From Actinomycetota bacterium (GTDB taxonomy: Bacteria; Actinomycetota; Humimicrobiia; Humimicrobiales; Humimicrobiaceae), in assembly GCA_003486795.1 (NCBI GenBank), contig DNFX01000098.1, positions 1 through 6,874 on the forward strand: a stretch of DNA of 6,874 nt, read 5' to 3'. The notes under the pieces were generated by a model, which saw nothing but the letters and a program-made list of their open reading frames with translations, had not been told where the DNA came from and did no database searches. Both the position numbers and the translations under genes were made by a program. Within the stretch, counting starts at the first letter, position 1, and each line of letters starts with the position of its first letter. This document shows, piece after piece, positions 1 to 5,663 of this stretch.

Positions 1-173
1 AGGTTGTTTATATAAAATCAGGAGAAAAATACTCAGGAAAATCTAATTTTTTATAATAACAATAACAAAATTTATAAATACATCTTTTAGATAGTTTACT
101 TCACATGTATTATTTTATTAATATGGTAAATATATAAAGCTATAAGTTGTTCTATCCATATGTATTATAAAAA
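1..173. other. AT-rich leader upstream of the sugar kinase; no complete gene
   Basis: No reading frame of useful length starts here. Forward frame 3 is open from the window edge to a TAA at 54-56 and would encode a 17-residue tail ending KYSGKSNFL; it could be the C-terminus of a gene outside the window, but it is too short to support. The rest is AT-rich and must hold the promoter of the kinase gene; a poor -35/-10 pair (TTTACT 96-101, TAATAT 119-124, 17-bp spacer) is the best seen. A direct repeat, CACATGTATTAT (102-113) and CATATGTATTAT (157-168), 11 of 12 identical and 55 bp apart, may be a regulator site. Confidence 0.4.
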
Positions 174-198
174 GGAGCCAAATTATACGTCCCCCTGG
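174..198 (+). repeat. REP-like palindromic repeat, copy 1 (single)
   Basis: GGAG followed by the 21-bp element at 178-198. It begins CCAAATTATACGTCCCC and ends CTGG where the window's consensus ends TTGG. CCAA and TTGG at the ends are complementary, so the element is an imperfect palindrome. It has four relatives in this window (1927-1979 and 6695-6747). It lies in the 5' leader of the kinase gene, 15 nt before its ribosome binding site, and would be transcribed with it. It resembles a REP element; the link to a RAYT transposase is inference. Confidence 0.85.
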
Positions 199-213
199 TC
201 CCTTTTACTTTTA

Positions 214-220
214 AGAGGTG
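214..220 (+). promoter_or_regulatory. Ribosome binding site of the sugar kinase
   Basis: AGAGGTG ends 4 nt before the ATG at 225. It is a reasonable Shine-Dalgarno sequence and supports that start. It lies just downstream of repeat copy 1. Confidence 0.75.
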
Positions 221-224
221 AAAG

Positions 225-1700
225 ATGACTAAAAATAAATATATAATAACTATTGATCTTGGCACTACTTTAATAAAATTTGGATTGTTTGACGAAAATC
301 TGAGAGAAATATGTATTCATTCTTTAAGCTATGACCTGAAGATAGACGGTAATTATATTGAATTTGATGCTCTTCAATACTGGGAGCTATGCCTTAAGGG
401 AATTGATGAGCTTCTTTTAAAATCAGATATTAATTGTAAAAATGTCATAACAATATCTTTAAGCAGTCAGGCTGAAACAATAGTGCCGGTTGATGTCAAT
501 GGAACTCCTCTAAGACATGCAATTTCCTGGCTTGATAGTCGTTCGGCCAGGGAAGTAGACGCTATCCGCCGAGAATTTGATATGGGAAAAGCGTATGGTA
601 TAACCGGTCAGCCCGACATTATTACAACCTGGCCGGCATCAAAAATACTCTGGATGAAAAATAATGAAAGGCAGATATACGATAAAGCATATAAGTTTCT
701 TCTTCTAAAAGATTTCATCATTTATAAGCTTACCGGGCAGTTTATTTCGGAGTTTTCCATTTATAATTTCAGCTATTATTTTGATATAAACAAAAAAAAA
801 TACTGGAATGAAATGCTCGAATTCCTTGGTATCGATATTAGTAAATTACCTGAACTTAAGGAACCAGGTGAAAAAGCCGGCCTTTTGGCAAGAGAAAATT
901 CCGGATTTCTTAATCTGACCTCAGATGTTGTTGTCAATTGCGGCTGCCTTGACCAGATGGCAGGCATGATCGGAACAGGGAATGTAAGGCCCGGAGTTAT
1001 TGGTGAGACAACCGGCACTGTAATGGTTATTTGTGCTGTCGTAGATAAGCCTAATATAAATAAATACAGAATCCCCTGCCATTATAATGCAATAAAAAAC
1101 ACTTATGTGATGCTTCCAATAGTCGAAAGCGGAGGAATCAGCCTTGAATGGTTTAAGAATAATTTTGCTGACAGGCTATCCTTTAAACAAATGGACCTGG
1201 AAGTAAAAAATATAATACCCAGATCTGGTGATCCTGTTTTTCTTCCATATATTGTGGGAGTTAATTCTCCGGAATATAATCCGGATGCAAGAGGAGTCTT
1301 TTATGGTCTCAGTGTTTCGCATAATAATCTCTATCTTGCAAAAGCTGTCATGGAGGGAATCTGTTTTATTTTAAAGAAAAATCTAAAATATCTTGAGCAG
1401 ATTGATATTAAATCTGAAAAAATAATATCAAGCGGCGGAGGTTCCAATAGCGAAGTCTGGAATCAGATGAAGGCAGATGTGCTTGATATGGAAGTCATGG
1501 TAATGGAATCAAAAGAGGCAGCATCTTTAGGCAGTGCGATTCTTGGTGCGGTTGATATGGGATTTTTTTCAAGCGTGGAAGAAGCTGTCAGGAAGGTTGT
1601 CAGGGTAAAAACTATTTACCAGCCGCATAATCAAAACAAATCTTATTATGAAAAACAGTACGAACTTTTCCTTGATATATATGACAGGCTATATAAATGA
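225..1700 (+). CDS. FGGY-family carbohydrate kinase (xylulokinase/gluconokinase-like)
   Basis: A cytoplasmic ATP-dependent sugar kinase of 491 aa, full length for the FGGY family (about 480-520). The N-terminal FGGY domain starts with the phosphate-binding DLGTT (residues 11-15). The conserved substrate-side WLDSR is at 102-106 and the probable catalytic Asp is D243 in GCLDQMAG. The C-terminal domain carries the nucleotide-site ETTGT (261-265), the NPDARGVFYGL segment (352-362) and the second family signature, SGGGSNSEVW to ESKEAASLGSA (403-438). The ATG has a good ribosome binding site. The substrate cannot be read from sequence; xylulose, gluconate or another ketose or sugar acid are all possible. 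It stands alone on its strand and converges on the zinc-ribbon gene. The MFS carrier and SorC-type regulator elsewhere in the window may serve the same sugar, which is inference. An A9 run at 792-800 encodes part of NKKKY. The family call is firm, the substrate open. Confidence 0.93.
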   Translation: MTKNKYIITIDLGTTLIKFGLFDENLREICIHSLSYDLKIDGNYIEFDALQYWELCLKGIDELLLKSDINCKNVITISLSSQAETIVPVDVNGTPLRHAISWLDSRSAREVDAIRREFDMGKAYGITGQPDIITTWPASKILWMKNNERQIYDKAYKFLLLKDFIIYKLTGQFISEFSIYNFSYYFDINKKKYWNEMLEFLGIDISKLPELKEPGEKAGLLARENSGFLNLTSDVVVNCGCLDQMAGMIGTGNVRPGVIGETTGTVMVICAVVDKPNINKYRIPCHYNAIKNTYVMLPIVESGGISLEWFKNNFADRLSFKQMDLEVKNIIPRSGDPVFLPYIVGVNSPEYNPDARGVFYGLSVSHNNLYLAKAVMEGICFILKKNLKYLEQIDIKSEKIISSGGGSNSEVWNQMKADVLDMEVMVMESKEAASLGSAILGAVDMGFFSSVEEAVRKVVRVKTIYQPHNQNKSYYEKQYELFLDIYDRLYK

Positions 1701-1823
1701 TTTTAAAACAAGTCCTGTCAATTAGGTTTACCTGGTATATATTATAAAGAATAGGTTCTATGATTCTTTGCTCCATTCTTCTTTATATAAAACAGATAAT
1801 ACTAAAAACAAGCCAGGCTGCAA

Positions 1824-1847
1824 ATTCTGTCTGATAAGTCAGAGAAT
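1824..1847. terminator. Weak candidate hairpin between convergent genes
   Basis: ATTC plus TCTGA pairs with TCAGA plus GAAT: 9 bp with a 2-nt bulge (1828-1829) and a TAAG loop. A T-rich stretch (AATTTCTATTTTA) follows on the plus strand. It sits between the kinase stop (1700) and the convergent zinc-ribbon gene, where a terminator is expected. The stem is AT-rich and the T-tract is broken, so this is tentative. The rest of 1701-1915 shows only small AT stems and no gene. Confidence 0.3.
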
Positions 1848-1915
1848 AATTTCTATTTTATGAATCAATAAGTTTCTTATCCGGTCAGCCGTACCCAGAT
1901 TAAAAGTTTCTTTTG

Positions 1916-1979
1916 ACCAGGAAGAGCCAAATTATACGTCCCTTTGGTCCAGAAGGAGCCAAATTATACGTCCCCTAAG
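1916..1979 (+). repeat. REP-like repeat doublet (copies 2 and 3), 32-bp tandem units
   Basis: Copy 2 (1927-1947) starts CCAAATTATACGTCCC and ends TTTGG. Copy 3 (1959-1979) matches the first 17 bases exactly, then diverges to TAAG. Starts are 32 bp apart. The 10 bases before each copy are related (CCAGGAAGAG at 1917-1926, CCAGAAGGAG at 1949-1958), so the true unit is about 32 bp, tandemly duplicated. Copy 3 overlaps the 3' end of the zinc-ribbon gene and supplies its Gly-Asp-Val codons and TAA stop. Orientation is that of copy 1 and opposite to the doublet at 6695-6747. Confidence 0.85.
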
Positions 1980-2407
1980 TGGAAGCCGCAATATGGACAG
2001 AATACAAAATCATCTTTTAAGACAGGTTTGCCGCACTTTATGCAGTCAAGAGGTTTTCTTTTTTCAGCAGCTTTTGTCTCGTCATATCTGGCTATCTTGT
2101 CACTGCCTATCTCTTCGGCAGTCAGCTCGAAGACATTTTGCATTTTATTCAACAAGGCTGCTTCATATTCATTAAAATCTCCGTCTTCCCGGTAACTGTC
2201 ATACAGTTTCAGATATAGACTTATAATATCTTCTTTATCAAACTTTTTCAGAACTGCAATCTCATCATCTGATATTTCCTTATAAACGATAAGATTCATT
2301 TCTATTTTCTCAAATTTTTTATCCAGTAGCGCATCACATTTTGCACAATAAACTGATTCTGAATTTGCCGGAAGTTCAACTCCGCATTCAGCACATTTTT
2401 CTGTCAT
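1964..2407 (-). CDS. Small protein with N- and C-terminal zinc ribbons, function unknown
   Basis: A 147-aa soluble protein with no signal peptide or membrane segment. A four-cysteine knuckle pair lies at each end: C5-x2-C8 with C21-x2-C24, and C122-x2-C125 with C137-x2-C140, the latter in the usual CxYCGxxL form. The middle (about 30-115) is charged, acidic and predicted helical. Such double zinc-ribbon proteins are common in bacteria and usually uncharacterised; binding of nucleic acid or a protein partner is possible but not shown. I chose the ATG at 2407 because GGAGG lies 4 nt upstream; a GTG 33 nt earlier (2440) is in frame but has no ribosome binding site. It follows the MFS gene on the same strand after 91 nt and could be co-transcribed. 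The last three codons and the stop lie inside repeat copy 3, so the C-terminus may have been reset by the repeat, though the ribbon itself is complete. Confidence 0.8.
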   Translation of the reverse strand: MTEKCAECGVELPANSESVYCAKCDALLDKKFEKIEMNLIVYKEISDDEIAVLKKFDKEDIISLYLKLYDSYREDGDFNEYEAALLNKMQNVFELTAEEIGSDKIARYDETKAAEKRKPLDCIKCGKPVLKDDFVFCPYCGFHLGDV

Positions 2408-2411
2408 TTTT

Positions 2412-2416
2412 CCTCC
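2412..2416 (-). promoter_or_regulatory. Ribosome binding site that sets the zinc-ribbon start
   Basis: The reverse strand reads GGAGG, then AAAA, then ATG at 2407. This strong Shine-Dalgarno sequence lies inside the longer reading frame that would begin at GTG 2440, so it argues for the shorter 147-aa product. Confidence 0.75.
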
Positions 2417-2498
2417 ACTTGAATGATTTTGGTTTTTCACCCATTTTCAATTATTAAAATGTTAATATAAAAAATATATTTAGGACTATATTTATATT

Positions 2499-3701
2499 TT
2501 AATTTTTTGTCAAAGCTCTTCTTTTTTCAAATACTATCAGGAATATAATAAGCATTGCTGCAATGCCTGAAAAGATTGTTGCAACAAGTATTGAAAATGT
2601 AAGATTTCTTTCAGCAATTGCTTTTGTTATAAAAGGTGTAATGGTCTTCCCGCCATAGCCTGCCGCAAAAATCATTGACGATAAGATCCCGCGTCCTTTT
2701 TCATATATTGTGCTTCCCGTCGAAACAAGCAAAGGGTACATAGCTGAATAACCTAATCCCACCAGGCTTATAGTAATATATATAAATAATTTTGTATCTG
2801 ACATAACAAAAAATACTGCTGAAATTATGGCAATAATTGAAATAGCCAGAAGAATGGTTTTTGCACTGACTTTACCGGCAAGCGAGCTTGCTATAAATCT
2901 TCCGATAACTATGAAAATATTAAAGAGAGTTACGCCCAGTGCAGCCGACTGAATGTCAAGTCCTTTTGCAAGCCTCAGATAAGTAGGAGTCCAGTTGCCA
3001 AAGACGCTTTCTCCCACAATATAGATCAATACTACAAGAAGAATGATTATATACGATATATTTGCATCTCTGTCTTTAAAAATTTCTTTAAATGATACTC
3101 TCTGGACTGTATTGGCAATTATTCTGTTCTGGCCTTTTAAAGAAAGCAGGGAATATAATACAGCTGTTATCAGAATTAAGGCGGCAATTATAATGTATGT
3201 ATAACGCCAGCTTATCTGATATCGGACAAGCAGCGAAGACAGGAAGGGAGCTACCAGTGCGCCTATGGGATAAAAAGTAACCATCAGGGTTACTAATCTG
3301 TCCTTGTTCTTTACCTTGCATGCAAGTATATTTTCAGTTGACTGGACATAATTTATTCCCAGAAGGTAGCCACAGAAAATGCTGAGAACAAAATAAATTA
3401 CAAAATGCTGTGCGAAAAATAAAACAAGATTAATCAGAATCAGCAGGATATAACTTGTAAGTATAATAAGTGAACGCTTAAATCTTCGGTTATAAAATAC
3501 TGAAGTAAGCTGTCCTGCCACCATTCCGGCAGGGAAAAAAGTAAATACAAGATTCATGGTCTCCGGGGTAGTATGCAGTTCTCTTGCAATTTCAATAAGA
3601 GCAGGGGCAATAGACAGAAAAGAAACAGGGACAAGAAAAAGTGTCAAGAAATTGGGAGTCTGCAAAATGTAATCTTTAAAAGTATCTCTTTCGGTGTTCA
3701 T
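2499..3701 (-). CDS. Major facilitator superfamily transporter, probable sugar carrier
   Basis: A 400-aa, very hydrophobic inner-membrane protein with about 12 membrane helices in two six-helix halves, joined by a charged loop at about 189-212; this is the normal MFS size. The helix 2-3 loop has a motif-A-like GQLTSVFYNRRFKR (63-76), with the equivalent GRFIASSLAGKVSAK in the second half (from 267). The segment GESVFGNWTPTYL (about 230-242) resembles the helix 7 region of fucose-permease-like (FHS) carriers, which are sugar:proton symporters. That subfamily assignment is tentative and the substrate unknown. The ATG at 3701 has only a weak AGGGA about 12 nt upstream, but no other start would keep helix 1. 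It is divergent from lipB and precedes the zinc-ribbon gene on the same strand. With the FGGY kinase and SorC-type regulator it suggests sugar uptake (inference). Confidence 0.88.
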   Translation of the reverse strand: MNTERDTFKDYILQTPNFLTLFLVPVSFLSIAPALIEIARELHTTPETMNLVFTFFPAGMVAGQLTSVFYNRRFKRSLIILTSYILLILINLVLFFAQHFVIYFVLSIFCGYLLGINYVQSTENILACKVKNKDRLVTLMVTFYPIGALVAPFLSSLLVRYQISWRYTYIIIAALILITAVLYSLLSLKGQNRIIANTVQRVSFKEIFKDRDANISYIIILLVVLIYIVGESVFGNWTPTYLRLAKGLDIQSAALGVTLFNIFIVIGRFIASSLAGKVSAKTILLAISIIAIISAVFFVMSDTKLFIYITISLVGLGYSAMYPLLVSTGSTIYEKGRGILSSMIFAAGYGGKTITPFITKAIAERNLTFSILVATIFSGIAAMLIIFLIVFEKRRALTKN

Positions 3702-3762
3702 CTGGATTGTTTTTCCCTGATTTTCCCCGGATTATTTTAATTTTTCCAATGATAAAATTTTA

Positions 3763-3779
3763 TTAATATGCAATATTAA
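3763..3779. promoter_or_regulatory. Candidate operator palindrome upstream of the MFS gene
   Basis: TTAATATGCAATATTAA has perfect 7-bp arms (TTAATAT/ATATTAA) around GCA. It lies 62 bp upstream of the MFS start, a usual operator distance. Overlapping it, ATTTTATTAATATG (3757-3770) recurs exactly at 112-125 upstream of the sugar kinase. A shared regulator is possible, but A/T composition makes chance similarity easy. Confidence 0.4.
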
Positions 3780-3919
3780 AGATTGGTTCTTACAGCTTAC
3801 ACTTATCCTTTAAATGTACAATCTACGTCTGGTGCCTACAGTCAGCACTTGCACTTTAAGCAAAATATTAATAAAAAATAATTAAGCAATAATATCAGTT
3901 TAAAAGCAAAATATCTATA

Positions 3920-3950
3920 TTGACTATGAAGGTTTTTACCGACTTAAAAT
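3920..3950 (+). promoter_or_regulatory. Candidate sigma70-type promoter for lipBA
   Basis: TTGACT (3920-3925) matches 5 of 6 of the -35 consensus, and TAAAAT (3945-3950) matches 5 of 6 of the -10 consensus. The 19-bp spacer is longer than ideal. Transcription would start near 3957 and give a leader of about 80 nt to the lipB ATG. No other pair in the region looks better. Confidence 0.4.
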
Positions 3951-4039
3951 TTAAAATACCAGATATTTAATTGCTATCAGATAATTTTTATGCCAGGCTA
4001 TTTCTGAAACCTATCTTTTTATATCCGTCTATCTTTGTA

Positions 4040-4744
4040 ATGGACAATACAGTGGAAAATATAAATAAGAAACCAAAGCCAAAAATACTGGACATATTCG
4101 ATCTGGGGATAATGGATTATGAAAAAGCTTATGAGATCCAGCTTGATAAGTTTGATAAAAGGCTGAAAGAAGAAACAAACGATACCTTACTGATTCTTGA
4201 ACATCCGTCTGTGATAACTCTGGGAACAAGTGCTGACAATGCAAATGTTATAGCTTCCCATGAAGAACTGGCTTTAAAGAATATAAGAGTAATAAACACC
4301 AACAGGGGAGGAGACGTAACTTTTCATAATCCGGGCCAGATTATAGGATATCTGATAATTGATTTAAGAAACCATGAAAAGGATGTAAAACTTCTTGTAT
4401 GGAAAATCGAAAATTTTATAATAAGTATGCTGTCAAAAGAATACGGTATAAAGTCATCGAGAATAGAAGGGCTGAGAGGTGTATGGGTAAATGATTCCAA
4501 AATAGCCGCTCTCGGGATCTCAGTTAGAAGATGGATTACAATGCATGGATTTGCAATAAACGCGGATAATGATATTGAAGGTTTTAACTATATAATTCCA
4601 TGTGGAATCAGGGATAAGAAAGTTACATCTATTAAAGAAATTACAAAAAAGCCAATAGATAAAAGCAAGCTCAAAAAAGATGTAGCATTTTATTTTGCAG
4701 AGGAGTTCGGTTATCTGGAAAGTAATATAAATATGAATTTTTGA
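4040..4744 (+). CDS. lipB: Octanoyltransferase LipB (lipoyl-[acyl carrier protein] transferase)
   Basis: LipB transfers octanoate from octanoyl-ACP to a lysine of lipoyl-domain proteins such as GcvH or 2-oxoacid dehydrogenase E2, through an acyl-cysteine intermediate; it acts in the cytoplasm. From the ATG at 4040 the protein has 234 aa, normal for the family. The family signature RGGDVTFHNPGQ is at 89-100. The catalytic pair is K154 (in SKIAALGI) and C188 (in IIPCGI), and the H169-G170 segment (MHGFAIN) is also present. DLGIMDYEKAYEIQ (21-34) matches the usual LipB N-terminus, so the upstream TTG start at 3971 is not needed. No clear ribosome binding site precedes either start, so the exact start is less sure than the product. 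lipA follows after 67 nt on the same strand, so the two form a de novo lipoylation operon. Confidence 0.95.
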   Translation: MDNTVENINKKPKPKILDIFDLGIMDYEKAYEIQLDKFDKRLKEETNDTLLILEHPSVITLGTSADNANVIASHEELALKNIRVINTNRGGDVTFHNPGQIIGYLIIDLRNHEKDVKLLVWKIENFIISMLSKEYGIKSSRIEGLRGVWVNDSKIAALGISVRRWITMHGFAINADNDIEGFNYIIPCGIRDKKVTSIKEITKKPIDKSKLKKDVAFYFAEEFGYLESNINMNF

Positions 4745-4761
4745 AATAGTTTAAAAATATT

Positions 4762-4794
4762 ATACTTAATATCCGGACAGGATATTAAAAGTAT
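4762..4794 (+). other. Inverted repeat in the lipB-lipA spacer
   Basis: TTAATATCC (4766-4774) and GGATATTAA (4780-4788) are perfect 9-bp arms around a 5-nt loop, GGACA. ATAC (4762-4765) and GTAT (4791-4794) extend the stem beyond a 2-nt AA bulge. It lies 18 nt before the lipA start. No T-tract follows, so it is not a standard terminator. It could be an mRNA processing or stability hairpin, a translation modulator or a protein-binding site. Confidence 0.6.
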
Positions 4795-4811
4795 GGAAAA
4801 AGAGCATAAAG

Positions 4812-5663
4812 ATGTCAGGAAAAAACAGTGAATGGTTAAAAATCAGATACAGTAATAACAATAATACAATTAAAACTACCGAGATACTCAGGGAGCTCAA
4901 TCTTAACACTGTGTGTGAAGAAGCTCTGTGTCCCAACAGGTGGGAATGTTTTTCAAAAAAGACAGCGACCTTTATGATATTAGGCAAAATATGTACAAGA
5001 AACTGCAGATTCTGTAATGTTGAAGGAGGAATTCCTGAAAGCCCGGACCAGACGGAGGCGTTAAAAGTTGCTGAAGCAGTAAAAAAACTTGGCCTGAAAC
5101 ATGTGGTAATAACGTCGGTAACAAGAGATGATCTCAAAGACGGCGGTGCAAGAGCTTTTGCCGAGGTAATAATACAGATTAAAAAACTAAAAGCGGAAAA
5201 CCCTGTAACAGTTGAAGTGCTGATTCCGGATTTTAAAGGTTCCTTTAATGCTTTAAAAACAGTTGTGGAACAAAATCCGGATATACTGAATCACAATCTT
5301 GAGACAGTAAAGGAACTTTATCATAAAGTTAGGCCGCAGGCTGATTATCACCGCTCTCTTGAGCTTTTAGAGAATGCAAAAAAAATCAATCCGGAAATAA
5401 TAACAAAATCAGGAATAATGGTCGGACTTGGAGAAAAAAGAGATGAAGTTGTAAATCTTTTTAAAGATTTAAGAAAAACAGGTTGTGATTTTATAACAAT
5501 AGGCCAGTATCTCTCACCTTCAAAAAACCATCTAAAGGTATCTGAATTTGTAAGGCCTGAAGTATTTAAGGAATATGAAGAGATTTGCAGGGAAATGGGA
5601 TTTAAATTTGTTCAGGCGGCTCCACTTGTAAGAAGCTCTTATCATGCGGCAGATTTTATCTGA
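4812..5663 (+). CDS. lipA: Lipoyl synthase LipA (radical SAM, two 4Fe-4S clusters)
   Basis: LipA inserts sulfur at C6 and C8 of protein-bound octanoyl groups, completing the lipoyl cofactor after LipB. The 283-aa protein is complete. The auxiliary cluster, which is consumed as sulfur donor, has the CX4CX5C ligands C35, C40 and C46. The radical SAM cluster has CX3CX2C, C61, C65 and C68. The C-terminal RSSY motif (274-277) supplies S276, the serine ligand of the auxiliary cluster. Other family blocks are present: ATFMILG (52-58), VVITSVTRDDLKDGGA, VEVLIPDFKG, NHNLETV and GLGE. The segment before RSSY reads VQAAPLV where many homologues have a Gly, a minor change. The ATG is preceded only by a purine-rich AAAAAGAG, a weak ribosome binding site, so coupling to lipB translation is possible. 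Its stop overlaps the end of the convergent regulator gene. Confidence 0.97.
   Translation: MSGKNSEWLKIRYSNNNNTIKTTEILRELNLNTVCEEALCPNRWECFSKKTATFMILGKICTRNCRFCNVEGGIPESPDQTEALKVAEAVKKLGLKHVVITSVTRDDLKDGGARAFAEVIIQIKKLKAENPVTVEVLIPDFKGSFNALKTVVEQNPDILNHNLETVKELYHKVRPQADYHRSLELLENAKKINPEIITKSGIMVGLGEKRDEVVNLFKDLRKTGCDFITIGQYLSPSKNHLKVSEFVRPEVFKEYEEICREMGFKFVQAAPLVRSSYHAADFI

Larger units (their letters stand above)
3702..4039. other. Divergent intergenic region between the MFS gene and lipB
   Basis: This 338-bp AT-rich stretch must hold promoters for both divergent genes. It contains a 17-bp palindrome 62 bp from the MFS start (3763-3779); three short direct repeats of AAGCAAAATAT type, starting at 3858, 3884 and 3904; and a candidate lipB promoter (3920-3950). 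A TTG at 3971 would extend LipB by 23 residues, but they have no counterpart in the family core and the TTG has no ribosome binding site. A 14-codon frame from ATG 3926 to TAA 3968 is too short to call. No RNA gene or riboswitch was recognised. Confidence 0.6.

Noticed and set aside
792..800. Run of nine A in the kinase gene as a slippage or frameshift site
   Set aside because: The frame is intact on both sides and encodes ordinary lysines; such runs are common in AT-rich genes.
776..1018. Reverse-strand open frame inside the kinase gene
   Set aside because: It is antisense to a well-conserved FGGY domain and has no recognisable motif. The same applies to the frames at 1944-2195, 1993-2175, 3088-3321, 4029-4244 and 4766-5137.
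1927..1979. Short tandem repeats that could look like a minimal CRISPR array
   Set aside because: Only two units, an 11-bp linker, linkers that are themselves related, the same unit in inverted orientation elsewhere, and no cas gene. A REP-like element explains it better.
2408..2440. Upstream GTG start for the zinc-ribbon protein
   Set aside because: No ribosome binding site precedes it, and a strong GGAGG lies 4 nt before the ATG at 2407.
2472..2493. AAATATA/TATATTT stem just after the MFS stop as a terminator
   Set aside because: Seven A/T pairs only, in an AT-rich spacer; too weak to call.
3971..4039. TTG start adding 23 residues to LipB
   Set aside because: The extension is outside the conserved LipB fold, has no ribosome binding site, and ATG 4040 gives a normal-length protein.
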